Shown here: in pieces, positions 1-10,307 of the stretch | Layout: every line of letters starts with the position of its first letter | Numbering within the stretch: position 1 is the first letter of the stretch | DNA from: Tolypeutes matacus | Taxonomy: Eukaryota; Chordata; Mammalia; Cingulata; Chlamyphoridae | Length of the DNA: 64,000 nucleotides | Assembly (NCBI GenBank): GCA_026826555.1 | Contig: JAKSZT010053883.1 | Span: 28,573,763 to 28,637,762 of the forward strand | Direction of reading: 5' to 3' | Position numbers and translations under genes: made by a program | The notes under the pieces: model-generated | Seen by the model: only the letters and a program-made list of their open reading frames with translations | Told to the model about the DNA's origin: nothing | Databases searched by the model: none

Positions 1-367
1 CATGTTTTTAATTTCCAAATAGAAATACCTAGTTCATATTTTTGTTATTAATTTCTTTTTTTTTTTTTTTTTTAAAGATTTTATCCATTCATTCATTCAT
101 CCCCCCCCCTGCTGCCTGCGCTCGCCGGGTCAGCCAACCACACCGCGCGGGCGGGCCCGCCCCCACCAGGAGGCCCCGGGAACCGAACCCAGGGCCTCCC
201 ACACGGCAAACGGGAGCCCCACTGATTAAGCCACAGCCGCCTCCCCATTTTTGTTATTAATTTCAAACCTAATTGCATTGTGATAAAAGAATCGGACCTT
301 TATGATATTTATTCTTTGAAATTTATAAAATGAGCTCTGTGCCTATTATATAATCAATGTTTAGAAA
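1..367 (-). mobile_element. Old L1 (L1M-type) fragment, antisense
   Basis: AT-rich sequence on both sides of the SINE at 56-246 reads, on the minus strand, like the degraded part of an ancient mammalian L1 (the 'gttattaatttc' and 'tttgaaatttataaaatgagctctgtg' type blocks seen in antisense L1s). No reading frame survives. It probably continues at 878-1137, with the MLT1 LTR inserted between. Assignment is by recognition of the family text and is only approximate. Confidence 0.5.
56..246 (-). mobile_element. DAS-type tRNA-derived SINE
   Basis: Reverse-oriented SINE with a poly-T start, 'aaagatttta', a (TTCA)n stretch, a GC-rich middle and a tRNA-like head containing the B-box complement (gaaccgaaccc). 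It is flanked by an 18-bp perfect target-site duplication, atttttgttattaatttc, at 38-55 and 247-264, so both ends are defined. The family is armadillo-type DAS, which is the main clue to the host organism. Confidence 0.92.
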
Positions 368-877
368 TGTACCAAGGTGGCCCCCAATTATCCTCACTTT
401 CAGGTATTTATGTCCTTGGGTAGTCCCCTCCCACATAGAATAATAGGGCTGATATGGACAACCAATTGGATGTTGCAGAAATGATAGCCTATGACTTTTG
501 AGGCTAGGTCATAAAACACTTTGCACCTTTCACCTTGCTCTCTTAGACTGCTCACTCTGGGGGAAGCCAGCTGCCACATCATGAGGACATTCAAGCAGCC
601 ATGTGGGAAGACCTACATGGGGAGGAACTGACGCTGCCTTCCAATCAGGACAAACCTGCTAGTCATATGAATGAGCCAGTTTGGAAGCAGACCCTCCAGT
701 GCCAATCAAGCCATCGTATGACCGCAACCCCTGACAACGTCTCTCTGAATTTCAAAATAAACATTGAGGCAAAATCACCTAGTCAAGCTGTTCCTGAATT
801 TCTGATCCACAGAAACTGAGAAAGAATAAATAATAAATGCTTATTATGAGTTTGTGCAACAATAGCTAACTAATACA
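368..877 (+). mobile_element. MLT1-type solo LTR (ERVL-MaLR)
   Basis: It begins tgtaccaaggtggcc and ends ctaactaataca, the usual start and end of MLT1 LTRs. The middle has the hallmark block 'ctctgggggaagccagctgcc' followed by the 'tcatgaggacattcaagcagcc' region and the AATAAA-like 'aataaataataaatgctta' near the 3' end. No internal retroviral sequence adjoins it, so it is a solo LTR. Apparent small reading frames inside (for example 601-819) are chance. Confidence 0.85.
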
Positions 878-1137
878 GTTTGGAGAAGATTTTGTACTCT
901 CCAATTGTAGAAACAGAATTATGTCCAAGTCAGGCCTCTACTGTTAAGTTTTATTGTTCATATCTTCAATATATTTGCTGGTTTTTGTTTGCTTGACATA
1001 TCAACAATGTAAAGAAAGGTGTTGAAATCTCCCACTGTGATAGTGAGTTTGTCTGTTTCTCCCTACAGTTCTGTCAAATTTTCTTTATGTATTTTAATCC
1101 TACTTTGCTAGGTACATACATGTTAGGATCAAAAACT
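878..1137 (-). mobile_element. Old L1 fragment, antisense
   Basis: Contains the antisense-L1 text around 'ttgaaatctcccactgtgatagtgag' and 'tttgctaggtacatacatgttagg'. It is likely the continuation of the fragment at 1-367 on the far side of the MLT1 LTR. Confidence 0.6.
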
Positions 1138-1615
1138 AAAAAATAAAACTCATTATTTTCAGATGATGTAATCATTTCCTTAGAAAATAGAAAAGAATTT
1201 AAAGACAAATTATTAGAAGTAATAGAATTTAGGAAGGCATCTAGATGAAAGATCTATATACAAAAGTCACTTTCATATATACATTTTTGTTTATACATTA
1301 GCACAATAATAATAATATGTAAATTTAAAGTACATCTTTTATAATAGCTATAAAATGTTATACACAATAATAAATCTTATAAAAAGATGCAGAAATTTAT
1401 AAATATTTGCTGAAAATCATTAAAGAAGAACTAATCAATGGAAATGTACTTCATGTTCATGGATAGGAAATCTTAATTTTGTGATGATGTCAGTTCTTCC
1501 CAGACTGATCTCTAGAGTCAATGCAATTACAGTCAAATATAGTATAATTTGATAAGGTGATACTAGAATTCATATACAAAGTAAAGTGATCCAGAATGAC
1601 TAAAAAGGTTTTTTA
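1138..1615 (+). mobile_element. Old L1 ORF2 fragment (RT region), sense
   Basis: Decayed ORF2 reading through the '(F)SDDVIISLEN' catalytic neighbourhood at about 1155-1190, and through the downstream 'FMFMDRKS'-like and 'SINAITVKYSII'-like blocks near 1450-1560. Many stops; a dead element. Confidence 0.65.
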
Positions 1616-2454
1616 AACCTTTTATCATGGAAAATTTAAAAGATACCAGTATAGAGAGAATAGTATAACAAATCTCCATGTATCTAGTATCCAACTTCAA
1701 TGATTATAAATCCATGGCCCATTTGGTTTCATCTATACCCTCCACGCCACCTCTTTTTGTATTATTTTGAAGCAAGTCCTAGATATAATGTGATTTATTA
1801 ATAAATATTTTGGCATATATCTCTAAAATACAAGAACTTTTTTGTTAAACATAATCACAATACCTTTTCACATCTAAAAATTAATAATTCCTCAATATCA
1901 ACTATTCAGTATTTCCCAGATTCTTCTTATGTATTGTAATTGATTGGTATCATGTAAATCTTTTTTAAATTATAGGTTCCCTCTCAGTTCCTTCCTCCTT
2001 TTTTCAGCAAATGTGTTTGTTGAAGAAACCAGGTTGTTTAACCTGAGAGTTCCCCACAGTTTGGATTTTACCTCTGGAGTCATTGATCATATTTCTCTAT
2101 CTCCTATATTACCTATACATTGGTAATTAGGTCTACAAGTAGGTTCAGTTTTTTTGGCCAGAAATCTTCATAGGTGGTTTTGTATATTTCCATCAGTTTG
2201 TAAATCATATCTGTTTGTTTTTCTTTTTATGATGCCTCTTTTTTATGTATTAGAAGTTGCAAGATGGTGATATAGCAATTATATAATCCCTTCTTCACTT
2301 AGCTGTAGTACTTCTATAAAGAGGAAATTTCCTCCTCAATTATTTAGTTACCCTAAGGTACAGTTCATACATACAGGAAAAAAACACGTGATTTGTTCCC
2401 TTTACCTTTTGTTTTTAAAAACAGTGAATTGGAGGGGGGAAATGAACCTTGATT
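1616..2454. repeat. Ancient AT-rich interspersed repeat, family not resolved
   Basis: The stretch 1620-2215 resembles an old mammal-wide repeat ('agagagaatagtataacaaatctccatgtatctagtatccaacttcaatgattat'), but I cannot name the family with certainty. No reading frame or RNA gene is evident. Confidence 0.4.
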
Positions 2455-2843
2455 TCAGAAAGTGAAAAAAAATAAACTTTGACCACAAATTATCAGTTAA
2501 AATGGGTCATAGACCTAAATGTAAAAGGTATGACATTAAAGCATCAAGAAAAAAATATAGGAGAATATCTTTATGACCCTAGCATGGACAGATATTTCTT
2601 AAACGGGATGCAAAAAGTACTAACCATGTAAGAAAAGGTTGACAAATTAGACTTTGTTAAAATGTAAAACTTAGGTTCATAAAAAAACACCATTAAGAAG
2701 ATGAAAAGGCAAATAAATTTGGAGAAGATGTTTTCAACACATAGATCCATAAAAACTCATATCCAGACTACATAAAGAATTCCTACAAAGCAATAATAAT
2801 CACACATACAAACCCAAAATTTTAATGGGCAATAAAATTGAAT
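2455..2843 (+). mobile_element. Old L1 ORF2 3' fragment, sense
   Basis: Decayed copy of the ORF2 segment after the RT domain: 'gacattaaagcatcaagaaaaaaatataggagaatatctttatgacc', then 'gacaaattagactttgttaaaatg' and 'atccataaaaactcatatcc'. It ends at the SINE insertion site at 2844. Confidence 0.7.
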
Positions 2844-2854
2844 GACTACTTTTC

Positions 2855-3293
2855 TTTTTTTTAAAAAAAAAGGATTAATTTATTTACTTTTATCCATTCC
2901 CCCCCCTCCATTTTTGCTGTTTTTGTGTCCATTCGTTGGGCAATTCTCTGTGTCTGTTTCCTGTCCTCTCTTCTCATCCTTCTCTTCCTGTCTTCACCAG
3001 AATTCGACCCTGGGAAACTCCAATGTGGTGAAAGGCGTCCTACTGCCTGCAACACCTTAGTTCCTGGTTTTTTGGCACATCTCGTCTTGGCTCTCCCTTT
3101 TGTCACTCTCCTGTTATGTCATCATCTTGCTGTGTGGCTTGGTGGGGCCTGAGGGTGCACCTGCGCATGGAGCCTGGCGGCCCACGCGCCTTCTATATTT
3201 TTCTTTTATTTTTACCATGAGGTCCCAGGTATCGAACCCAGGCCCCTCCATATGGAAGATGGATGCCCAACCATTTGAGCCACAGCTGCCCCC
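2855..3293 (-). mobile_element. Dimeric tRNA-derived SINE
   Basis: A longer SINE of about 440 bp in reverse orientation. Two tRNA-like heads are recognisable: one with B-box complement near 3228-3240 (tatcgaaccc) and a second near 3000-3012 (attcgaccctggg). It ends in the (AAATAAAT)n-type tail complement at 2860-2895. Target-site duplication gactacttttc lies at 2844-2854 and 3294-3304. The same two-headed family recurs at 28419, 35096, 58915 and 61517. Confidence 0.88.
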
Positions 3294-3821
3294 GACTACT
3301 TTTCAAAAGAAGATCTCCACACCTCAGGGATCCATCCCCTCCCCCTGAAACTTTAAACAACCAGCAAGAACTAGCAGAAACATCTTTCTCAATGCTCCAG
3401 AAAACAGTTAAAGGGTTGCAGTAATAGAGTGAGCGCCAAACCAAGGAAAAGACTACTTAAAAACAGTAGGCTCTTGTGACACTCTAGTTGGCCCCTACCC
3501 CACCCTTCACCAGTTCAGTGTGGAACCAGCCCATGTTCCCAGTGTGGAAACTTGGTCCTAGTTTCAGAGGGAGCAGAGAAATCCTTGTGCACATACAAGG
3601 AGCGTGAATGTCTGGTCCAATCTTTCTGATGATGGCCTGAGGAACTGAGCCAGGATATCTGTCACATACTCGGTATCCCAGAACTTTCCCTTTGTGTAGA
3701 AGGCTGCCTGAGGGAAGAGATTGCTGGATGTAGGACACAAAATGTAGTGGCTGGGACCATGAGGAGGCTGCCTCCTAAGGAAGAGGGGACATTTATATCT
3801 ATGAAAACAGAATTCCTAAGA

Positions 3822-3953
3822 AAATGTTAAAAAAAAAACAAACTCATTTTATTGTATGTAAATTATACCTCAATAAAACTGATACGAAAGGAAAAAAAAA
3901 AAAAAAAAAAGAACTGCAAAGAAATCTTAAAACAAGACAAGACAAAACAAAAC
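3822..3953 (+). mobile_element. Short 5'-truncated L1 tail insertion
   Basis: A 132-bp insert with 'acctcaataaaactg' and two A-rich tracts. The 18-bp duplication aaaacagaattcctaaga at 3804-3821 and 3954-3971 flanks it exactly. Only the last few tens of bases of an L1 3' UTR were copied. Confidence 0.8.
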
Positions 3954-4125
3954 AAAACAGAATTCCTAAGACCACATGTACATTCCCAAGACAAGCTGCA
4001 TGTGTGGAAAGAATCAGATAGCCCCTACACTTTGGCCTCAAGCTCTTCTCTAAATTCATTTTATGGATATGTTCTGAAGGGCATCTCTCACACAGGACAA
4101 TCTGCAAAGACTGAGAAAGGTGTCT

Positions 4126-4162
4126 TCTTTCTTTCTTTCTTTCTTTCTTTTTTTTTTTTTTT
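4126..4162. repeat. (CTTT)n/poly-T microsatellite
   Basis: Run of ctttctttctttctttc followed by T13. Confidence 0.9.
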
Positions 4163-4683
4163 GTTAGCTACTGGCATACAAGAAAAAGCTCTATCTTACC
4201 CTAGCTGGATAGAATCTTAAGAAACAGATTCCTCAGAGTCTAAATTCCATCAACAATACATTAAAATATCCAAATGTCCAGGTTTCAACAAAAGATTACA
4301 AACAATACTAAGAAACAAGAAACAATGGCCTAGGCAAAGGAGAAGATTAAAGGAATAGAAACCATCAATGAGGGATATACCAGACAAAGACTTTTTAATA
4401 ACTGTCCTAAGTATGCTCAAAGAGCTAAAGGAAATCAGGCAAACGATAGATGAAAACAAAGAGAATATCAATAGAGAGATGGAAATTAAGAAAAGGAACA
4501 CAAAAACCTGAAGACATTAACAGAAATTTAAAATTCCCTAGAGGGGATCAACAGCAGAATGGAGCTGTCAAAAAAAAGAATCAGTGAACTTGAAGTTAAG
4601 TTGATTGAAATCACCCAGTCTGAGGAACAAAAGGAAGAAATAATGAAGAAAAGTAAACAGAGCCTGAAGAACCTGTGGGACAC

Positions 4684-5271
4684 TGATTTAGTTTATGAAA
4701 ATAAATGGGTAAACTTTTATAATGGGAGTTTATTAGGTTAAAAGCTTACAGTTCTGAGGCTGTGGAAGTGTCCAAATCAAGACATCATCAATGATGCTGT
4801 CTCATCAAATTGTAGGTATGGTGATCAGGCATATGGCAGGATGAAATGGTGATTCTGCCGGTTTCTGCCTTCTCTTCCGGGCTCACTTTCTTCCCAAACT
4901 CAGCCGTGGGTGATCAGGAATATGGTTCATCTCTCCCCTCTCCTCCAGGCCTCATCTCTTTCAGCCTCTCAGAGGCATCTTTCCATGCCTCTGGCCTCTG
5001 TTGTCTCCAGCCTCCAGTCTCCAGCCTCCAGGACTCTCTCTCAGCCATTCTGGGTTTCTTTGTCTCTGTGGCTTTTTTCTGGGTCTGTGGCTTTATTCCT
5101 CCGTTTATAAAAGACTCCAGTAAGAGGATTAAGATCCACCCTGGGCTACAGGCTACTACAGCAATCTAATCAAATGGTCCCTAATGGATCTTATCTAATC
5201 AAAGATTTACAATAGGTTCACTTTTAGAACATAATTTTCTTGGGTCCACATAAAAGGCTCAAACCAACACA
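4684..5271 (+). mobile_element. Solo LTR, ERVL/MLT2-like, 588 bp
   Basis: Starts TGATTTAGTTTATG and ends CCAACACA, giving the canonical TG...CA termini. A perfect 5-bp duplication gacac lies at 4679-4683 and 5272-5276, typical of ERVL. Removing it rejoins the interrupted ORF1 text of the host element. It has the 'gcttacagttctgaggctg' motif near its 5' end, shared with LTRs of the MLT2 kind and with the LTR at 36558. The 107-codon open frame inside (4846-5169) is chance. Confidence 0.8.
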
Positions 5272-6129
5272 GACACTATCAAGAGTACCATTATATGCAT
5301 TGTGGGTGTCTCAGAAGGAGGAGAGAAAGGGGCAGAAAGAATATTCAAAGAAATAATGGTTAAAAACTTCTTCCCAAATTTAATGAAAGATATGAATATA
5401 AACATCCAAGATGTCCAATGAACTCCAAACAGGATAAACTGAAATAGACCCAGTCTACAACATATTATCATCAAACTAGCAAATGCCAAAGATAGAGAGA
5501 ATTCTGAAAGCCACAATAGGGAAGCGAAGTGTCACATAAAAGTGACCCTCAATAAGATTAAGTGCCTATTTCTCATCAGAAACCCATGGAGGCAAGACAG
5601 CAGTAGCATGGCATATTTAAAGTACAGAAAACATAAAACTGCCAACCAAGAATCCTATATCCAGAAAAACTGCCTTTCAGAAATGAGGGAGAGATTAAGA
5701 TATTTCCAGATAAACAAAAGCTGAGAGAGTTTGTCACCACTAGACTGGCCCTACAAGAAATGCTAAAGAGAGTTCTTTAGGTTGAAATGAAAGGGCATTA
5801 GATAATGAATTGAAGCTGCATGAAGAAATAAGGATCTTCTGTAAAGGGTAATGACAGTGGTAAATATAAATGCCAGTACTGTTGTATTTTTGGTTTGCAA
5901 CTTCACTTTTTACTTTCTACAGGATCTAAAAGTAAATGCACAAATGTACTTATACATCAGTGGTTTTGGACTCATAATGTATAAGCACACAATTTTTAAC
6001 AAGAAGTTCGTAAAAGTGGGGGAACAGAAGGGAACATTGTTTGTGTATATTGTTTGTGTATACTATTGAAGGTAAGTTTTATCAAATGAGAGTGTTATAG
6101 ATTTAAGATGCTAAGTTTAAGCCCAATGG

Positions 6130-7571
6130 CAAAAGACTTGAATAGACATCTGTCCAGGGAGGAAATACAAATGGTAAAAAAACACATGAAAAAATGTTCA
6201 ACATCACTAGCAATTAGGGAAATACAAATCAAAACTACAATGAGATATCATTTCACACCTATTAGAATGGCCACTATTAAAAAGTCAGAAAACTGCTTTT
6301 GTTGGAAAGGATGTGGAGAGTTAAGAACACTTATTCACTGTTGGTAGGAATGTAGAATGGTACAGCTACGTGAAGGACTGCTTGGCAGTTCCCAAGGAAG
6401 TTGAATATAGATTTGCCACGGGACTTGGCAGTGCCACTACTAGGTATGTACCCAGAAGAACTAAAAGCAATGACATGAACAGACATCTGTACACCAATGT
6501 TCATAGCAGTGTTACAATTACCAGTTGATGGGAACAACCCAGGTGTCCATCAACCAATGAATGGATAAACAAATTGCGGTGTATTCACTGATGGAATATT
6601 ATGCAGCTGTAAGAAGAAATGAAGTCGTGATGCATATGACAACATGGATGATCCTGGAGGACATTATGTTGAGTGAAGCAAGTCAGACACAAAAACACAA
6701 ATACTGTATGATTGTGCTATTATGAACTAAATATATTTTATAAACTCACAGAGTTAATAACTATAATATAAGCCACGAGAAAACAGAATGAAGTTAGAGA
6801 ATGAAAAGCTGAGGATTAATCTGTGCAGAATTGGTAAAAAAGTTGTCTGTAAATCTTTGGAAATGAATAGGAATGGTGAAAACACATCATAGTGCTTGTA
6901 ACTAGCAGTGCTATTATATGGGTATGACAGTGGTTGAAAGGGAAAGTCTAAAGTCATGTATATTACTAGAAGGAAAGCTAAAAAATGTAGCATGGGACTG
7001 TATAGCATAGTGAAACCTCATGTGAAATATGAGTATGGGTAATGTTGCATATATAAGACTGTTTTTCTTTGAAACTGAACAAATGTATGTTAATATTACA
7101 AGATGTTAATATCAGGCAAAAATTCAACAAAAGCAAACTATGGACAGTAGTATATAGTAATATATTAATAATCTTCCATTAAGGGTTAAAAAAGGAATTA
7201 TACTAAGTCAAAGAAACTACATACAAAGTACTACATATTGCTTGACGCCATCTATACAAAGTATAAATCCAAATAAACTAGAGAGATGGAAACAGAATAG
7301 CAGCTATGTAGGACAGGGGACCCATATAGAGATTGAGAAGTGAAAAGTTTTGTTGTTTTTTTGTTTATTATTATTATTTGTTTATCATTGGAATAATGAA
7401 AATGTTCTAATGATGATTGAAGTGATGAATGCACAACTATGTGATTATACTAAATACCCTTGATTGTACACTTTAGATGGATTGTATGCTTTATTAATAC
7501 GTATCAATAAAATTTATTTTATTTTTTTAAGTGAAAGATAAAAATAAATTTTAATTTTAATTTTTAAAAAA
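6130..7571 (+). mobile_element. 5'-truncated L1 insertion (ORF2 C-terminus plus 3' UTR)
   Basis: Starts inside the ORF2 C-terminal region ('[18 protein letters not shown]' at about 6186-6240, followed by the WKGCGE Cys/His block near 6300), then carries a long AT-rich 3' UTR ending in AATAAA-containing sequence at 7500. The 13-bp duplication ttaagcccaatgg at 6117-6129 and 7572-7584 marks the insertion into the HAL1-like element. The ORF2 tail is about as clean as that of the L1 at 17.6 kb, with a few frameshifts. Confidence 0.85.
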
Positions 7572-7584
7572 TTAAGCCCAATGG

Positions 7585-8380
7585 TAACTACATAGAAAAT
7601 ATTGGAGAAAATGCAAGCTCATAGAGACAGAAAGTTGAGTACAGGTTGCTGGGGGCAAGGGTGGGTCAGTGGGCATAGGGAGTTAATGCACAATGGCTAT
7701 CTAGTTTCTTTTGGGGAAGATGGGGAAGTTTTAATAATGGAAGGTGATGATGATACTGCAACATTGTAAATATGAGTAATCCCAGTGAATGGTATGTTTG
7801 GGAGTGGTTGAGATGGGAAAGTTTATGTTGTATATTTGTTCCCACAATTTTTAAAAATTGCCATTAAAGAGATCATGACAATTTAATGCAACAGGTGATC
7901 CTGAACTGAATCTCTCAAGGGAGGAGAAAAGGCTCAAAAGGACATTATTGGGTCATATGAAAAAATATGAAATGACTTTAAGCTTTATATCAATAATAAA
8001 TTGCTTGAACTTGATAACTGGACTTAAGGTGGTTATGAATATCCTTGCTCTTAAGAACTGTACATGGCAGTATTAAGTGTTCAAGGAACATGATGTATAC
8101 AATGTGCACACAAATGTTCACAATGGATAACTAAATAGAGAGGGAGAGAGAGAGAGAGAGAGAGAAGGAGAGAGAGAGAAAGAGGTGGATTGATACATTG
8201 ATGGATAGATAGAATGTTATGGTAAATGTGGCAAAATGTTAATATTGGTGAATCTGGGTATCTGTGAAGATAGGGGTATGATGGAGTTTTCTGCATGGGT
8301 TTTGTTTTATTTTTGTAACCGTCCTATAAGTTTGGAAGCATTTCAAAATAAAAAGCTTATATTAAAAAAAAAATCAACAC
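7585..8380 (+). mobile_element. 3' region of the interrupted HAL1/L1-like element
   Basis: Text continues directly from position 6116 once the L1 insert is removed ('taagcccaatggtaactacatagaaaatat'). It ends with 'tcaaaataaaaagcttatattaaaaaaaaaa' at 8344-8373, a polyadenylation-type tail. It contains a (GA)n microsatellite at about 8138-8182. Confidence 0.55.
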
Positions 8381-8399
8381 CCCCCCCCAAAAAAAAAGA

Positions 8400-9060
8400 G
8401 GATCTCTAACCAGCCAATAAGCATATTGAAATATCTTTACTCATTAAAAGAATGAAAATTAAAACCTCAATGAAATACCACTACACACCCAGGTGAAAGG
8501 CTACAATTTAAAAAGACCAACAATACCAAGTGTTGATGAAGCTATGGAGTAGTTAGGACTCTCCTATATTGCTGGTGAGAGTGCAATGGTACAACCATTT
8601 TGGAAAACTGGCAGTGTCTTCTGAAGATAAACATATGCCAAACCCATAGTACAGCAATTCCACTCCTAGATAAATATCCCCAAAAGTGAGGGCATATGTC
8701 CACCAAAAGACATGTGTAAGAATGTTCATAGCAAGTTTATTCATAATGGCCCCAAAGTGGAAACGACAAAAAATGTCCATCAATGGGAAGATAAATAAAT
8801 TGTGGAATATTCATATGGAAGACGATGCATAAAAAAGAGCAAACTACCACTACATGCTACAAGAGAGGATTTCACAGACATAATGATGAGTGAAAAAAAG
8901 ACACAAAGGAGCACATATTATGTAAGTTCATTTATATAAAGCACAAAATCAGACAACACAAATCTATTATAATAAAAATCAAAATAGTGGTTATCTCAGG
9001 GGTAAGTACTGACTGAGAAGGGGCATGAGAAGCCTTCTTGGATTTTGGACAATTTTCTAT
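8400..9060 (+). mobile_element. Old L1 ORF2 3' end and 3' UTR, sense
   Basis: Decayed ORF2 C-terminal region: 'ccaataagcatattgaaa', 'agaatgaaaattaaaacctcaatgaaataccactacacacc', 'attgctggtgagagtgcaatggtacaacc' and 'gtccatcaatgggaagataaataaattgtgg', then the 'gtggttatctcagggg' 3' UTR block. All are standard landmarks of mammalian L1M elements. Confidence 0.8.
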
Positions 9061-9189
9061 CTTTGCTACTCAAAGTAGCAAACTAGGAGTATCAGCATCA
9101 ACTGAGAGCTTGTTAGAAATCCACAATCTGAGGTCCCCCTATAGACCTAGTAAGTCATATGCACATTAAGTTTTGAGAATTGCTCTTCT
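9061..9189 (+). mobile_element. MER5-type hAT DNA transposon relic, first part
   Basis: 'tatcagcatcaactgagagcttgttagaaatccacaatctgaggtcccc' and 'tatgcacattaagttttgagaattgct' match the MER5A pattern. The element is interrupted at 9190 by a retroposon; the short remainder follows from 9493. Confidence 0.75.
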
Positions 9190-9192
9190 TTT

Positions 9193-9223
<31 letters not shown>

Positions 9224-9319
9224 TTGTGGGTAAAAATCAAATTTTTCACAATACATACCAATATTTGTAAAATGATATATAAATATATATGCATATATGT
9301 GCATTTGCTTACAAAAATG

Positions 9320-9357
<38 letters not shown>

Positions 9358-9492
9358 TTTAAGGTGCTTAGATTACCTAAATATTACATGGAAACTACAG
9401 GGATTCCCATGTTGCCTACCTCCCACACCTCCCACAACATCCCACAAAAACATATCCCACAAGTGTGGCCCATCACCCTCAATGGACCACAC
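9190..9492 (-). mobile_element. Truncated family-X retroposon insertion with TTTA/TA microsatellites
   Basis: Insert bounded by a 17-bp duplication ttgagaattgctcttct at 9173-9189 and 9493-9509. It begins with a (TTTA)n tail complement. A (TA)n run lies at 9320-9349. The right part, 9355-9460, matches the 3' end of family X (compare 10330-10440: 'gattacataaatgtt', 'attcccatatg', 'cctcccacat'). The middle part, 9226-9318, is of unknown origin and may be a second, earlier insertion or extra transcript sequence. Confidence 0.6.
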
Positions 9493-9509
9493 TTGAGAAT
9501 TGCTCTTCT

Positions 9510-10298
9510 ATATCTTGTTTTGAGTGATAATTACATAGATGGATATAAATGTAATTTTTCATCAATCTACACATTTAAGATTAGTGTACTTTATGCATTT
9601 TACTATGTGTCCTTTTTATCTCAATAAAAATCAAAATAACAAAATAAAAGTAATAATTTAGTTCCCTAGACTAGTCCAAATGTGTCTAATAAGATTTTTT
9701 GGATATCATTATAAACTAATAAATTTAAACATATTTGATGTATTTTAATCCATTGAAGTTATTCTTATTTATGCTCCATTTTTTCCCATCTGTGGCCAAA
9801 GGGAGTATCTTCAAGTTGACTTTCTAACTTGACCTCAGAAATATTTAATAATTTCCTTGCTTTCTAATATAAGAAAAATTTCCAGTTCATTTTGTATATT
9901 TTCTGTCCCAGACCTGAAAAAGGCTATTTTCCCAAGGATCCTAGGGTCCTTTTAATTTAAAATGGTATTAAAAGCTCCAAACTTTTGGGTGATATGACAG
10001 CTTATTAATTATCCTATTCTGAAGAAGAAGAATAAAGAGGTGTGATGTGCTCCATAGGTATCAGGACTTATTAAGAAGCTATAGCACTGACCATGTGATG
10101 CTTGCTCAGAAAGACAAAATGATCAGTACAGTAGACTAGAGAGCTCAGAAACAGATCTTTATATGGAACTTGGGTGTATAACAGAGGTGGCATGGCAGGC
10201 AAGTGGAAAGGGGGGTAAATAGTTAACCATTTTTTTTTAATGAATTGAATCCCTACTTCACACAATACACAACTCCAGTTAAGGAGTTAAATGTCAAA
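9510..10298. repeat. Old L1 tail and ancient antisense repeat; no gene
   Basis: 9510-9650 looks like an L1 3' end ('tatctcaataaaaatcaaaataac'). 9700-9990 resembles an old antisense repeat ('tgtggccaaagggagtatcttcaagttgactttct ... cccaaggatcctagggtcctttt'). No coding potential is visible. Confidence 0.4.
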
Positions 10299-10307
10299 TG
10301 CAACACT

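Larger units (their letters stand above)
3305..6116 (+). mobile_element. HAL1/L1-like element, 5' region and ORF1, interrupted
   Basis: 3330-3790 resembles the 5' UTR seen again at 27153-27480 ('aaacaattaaagggttgcagtaa' type). The text from 4230 reads as a decayed ORF1 (coiled coil 'VKLIEITQSEEQKEEIMKKSKQ' near 4590-4660, then RRM/C-terminal blocks to about 5760). After ORF1 it runs straight into a 3' region rather than into an ORF2 endonuclease, which is the layout of half-L1 (HAL1) elements. It is split by an L1-tail insertion (3822-3953) and a solo LTR (4684-5271), and probably resumes at 7585 after a third insertion. Confidence 0.6.

Noticed and set aside
601..819. 72-codon frame near the start
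   Set aside because: Internal to the MLT1 LTR.
4846..5169. 107-codon frame, Ser/Leu-rich
   Set aside because: Lies wholly inside a solo LTR with defined ends and has no protein family features.
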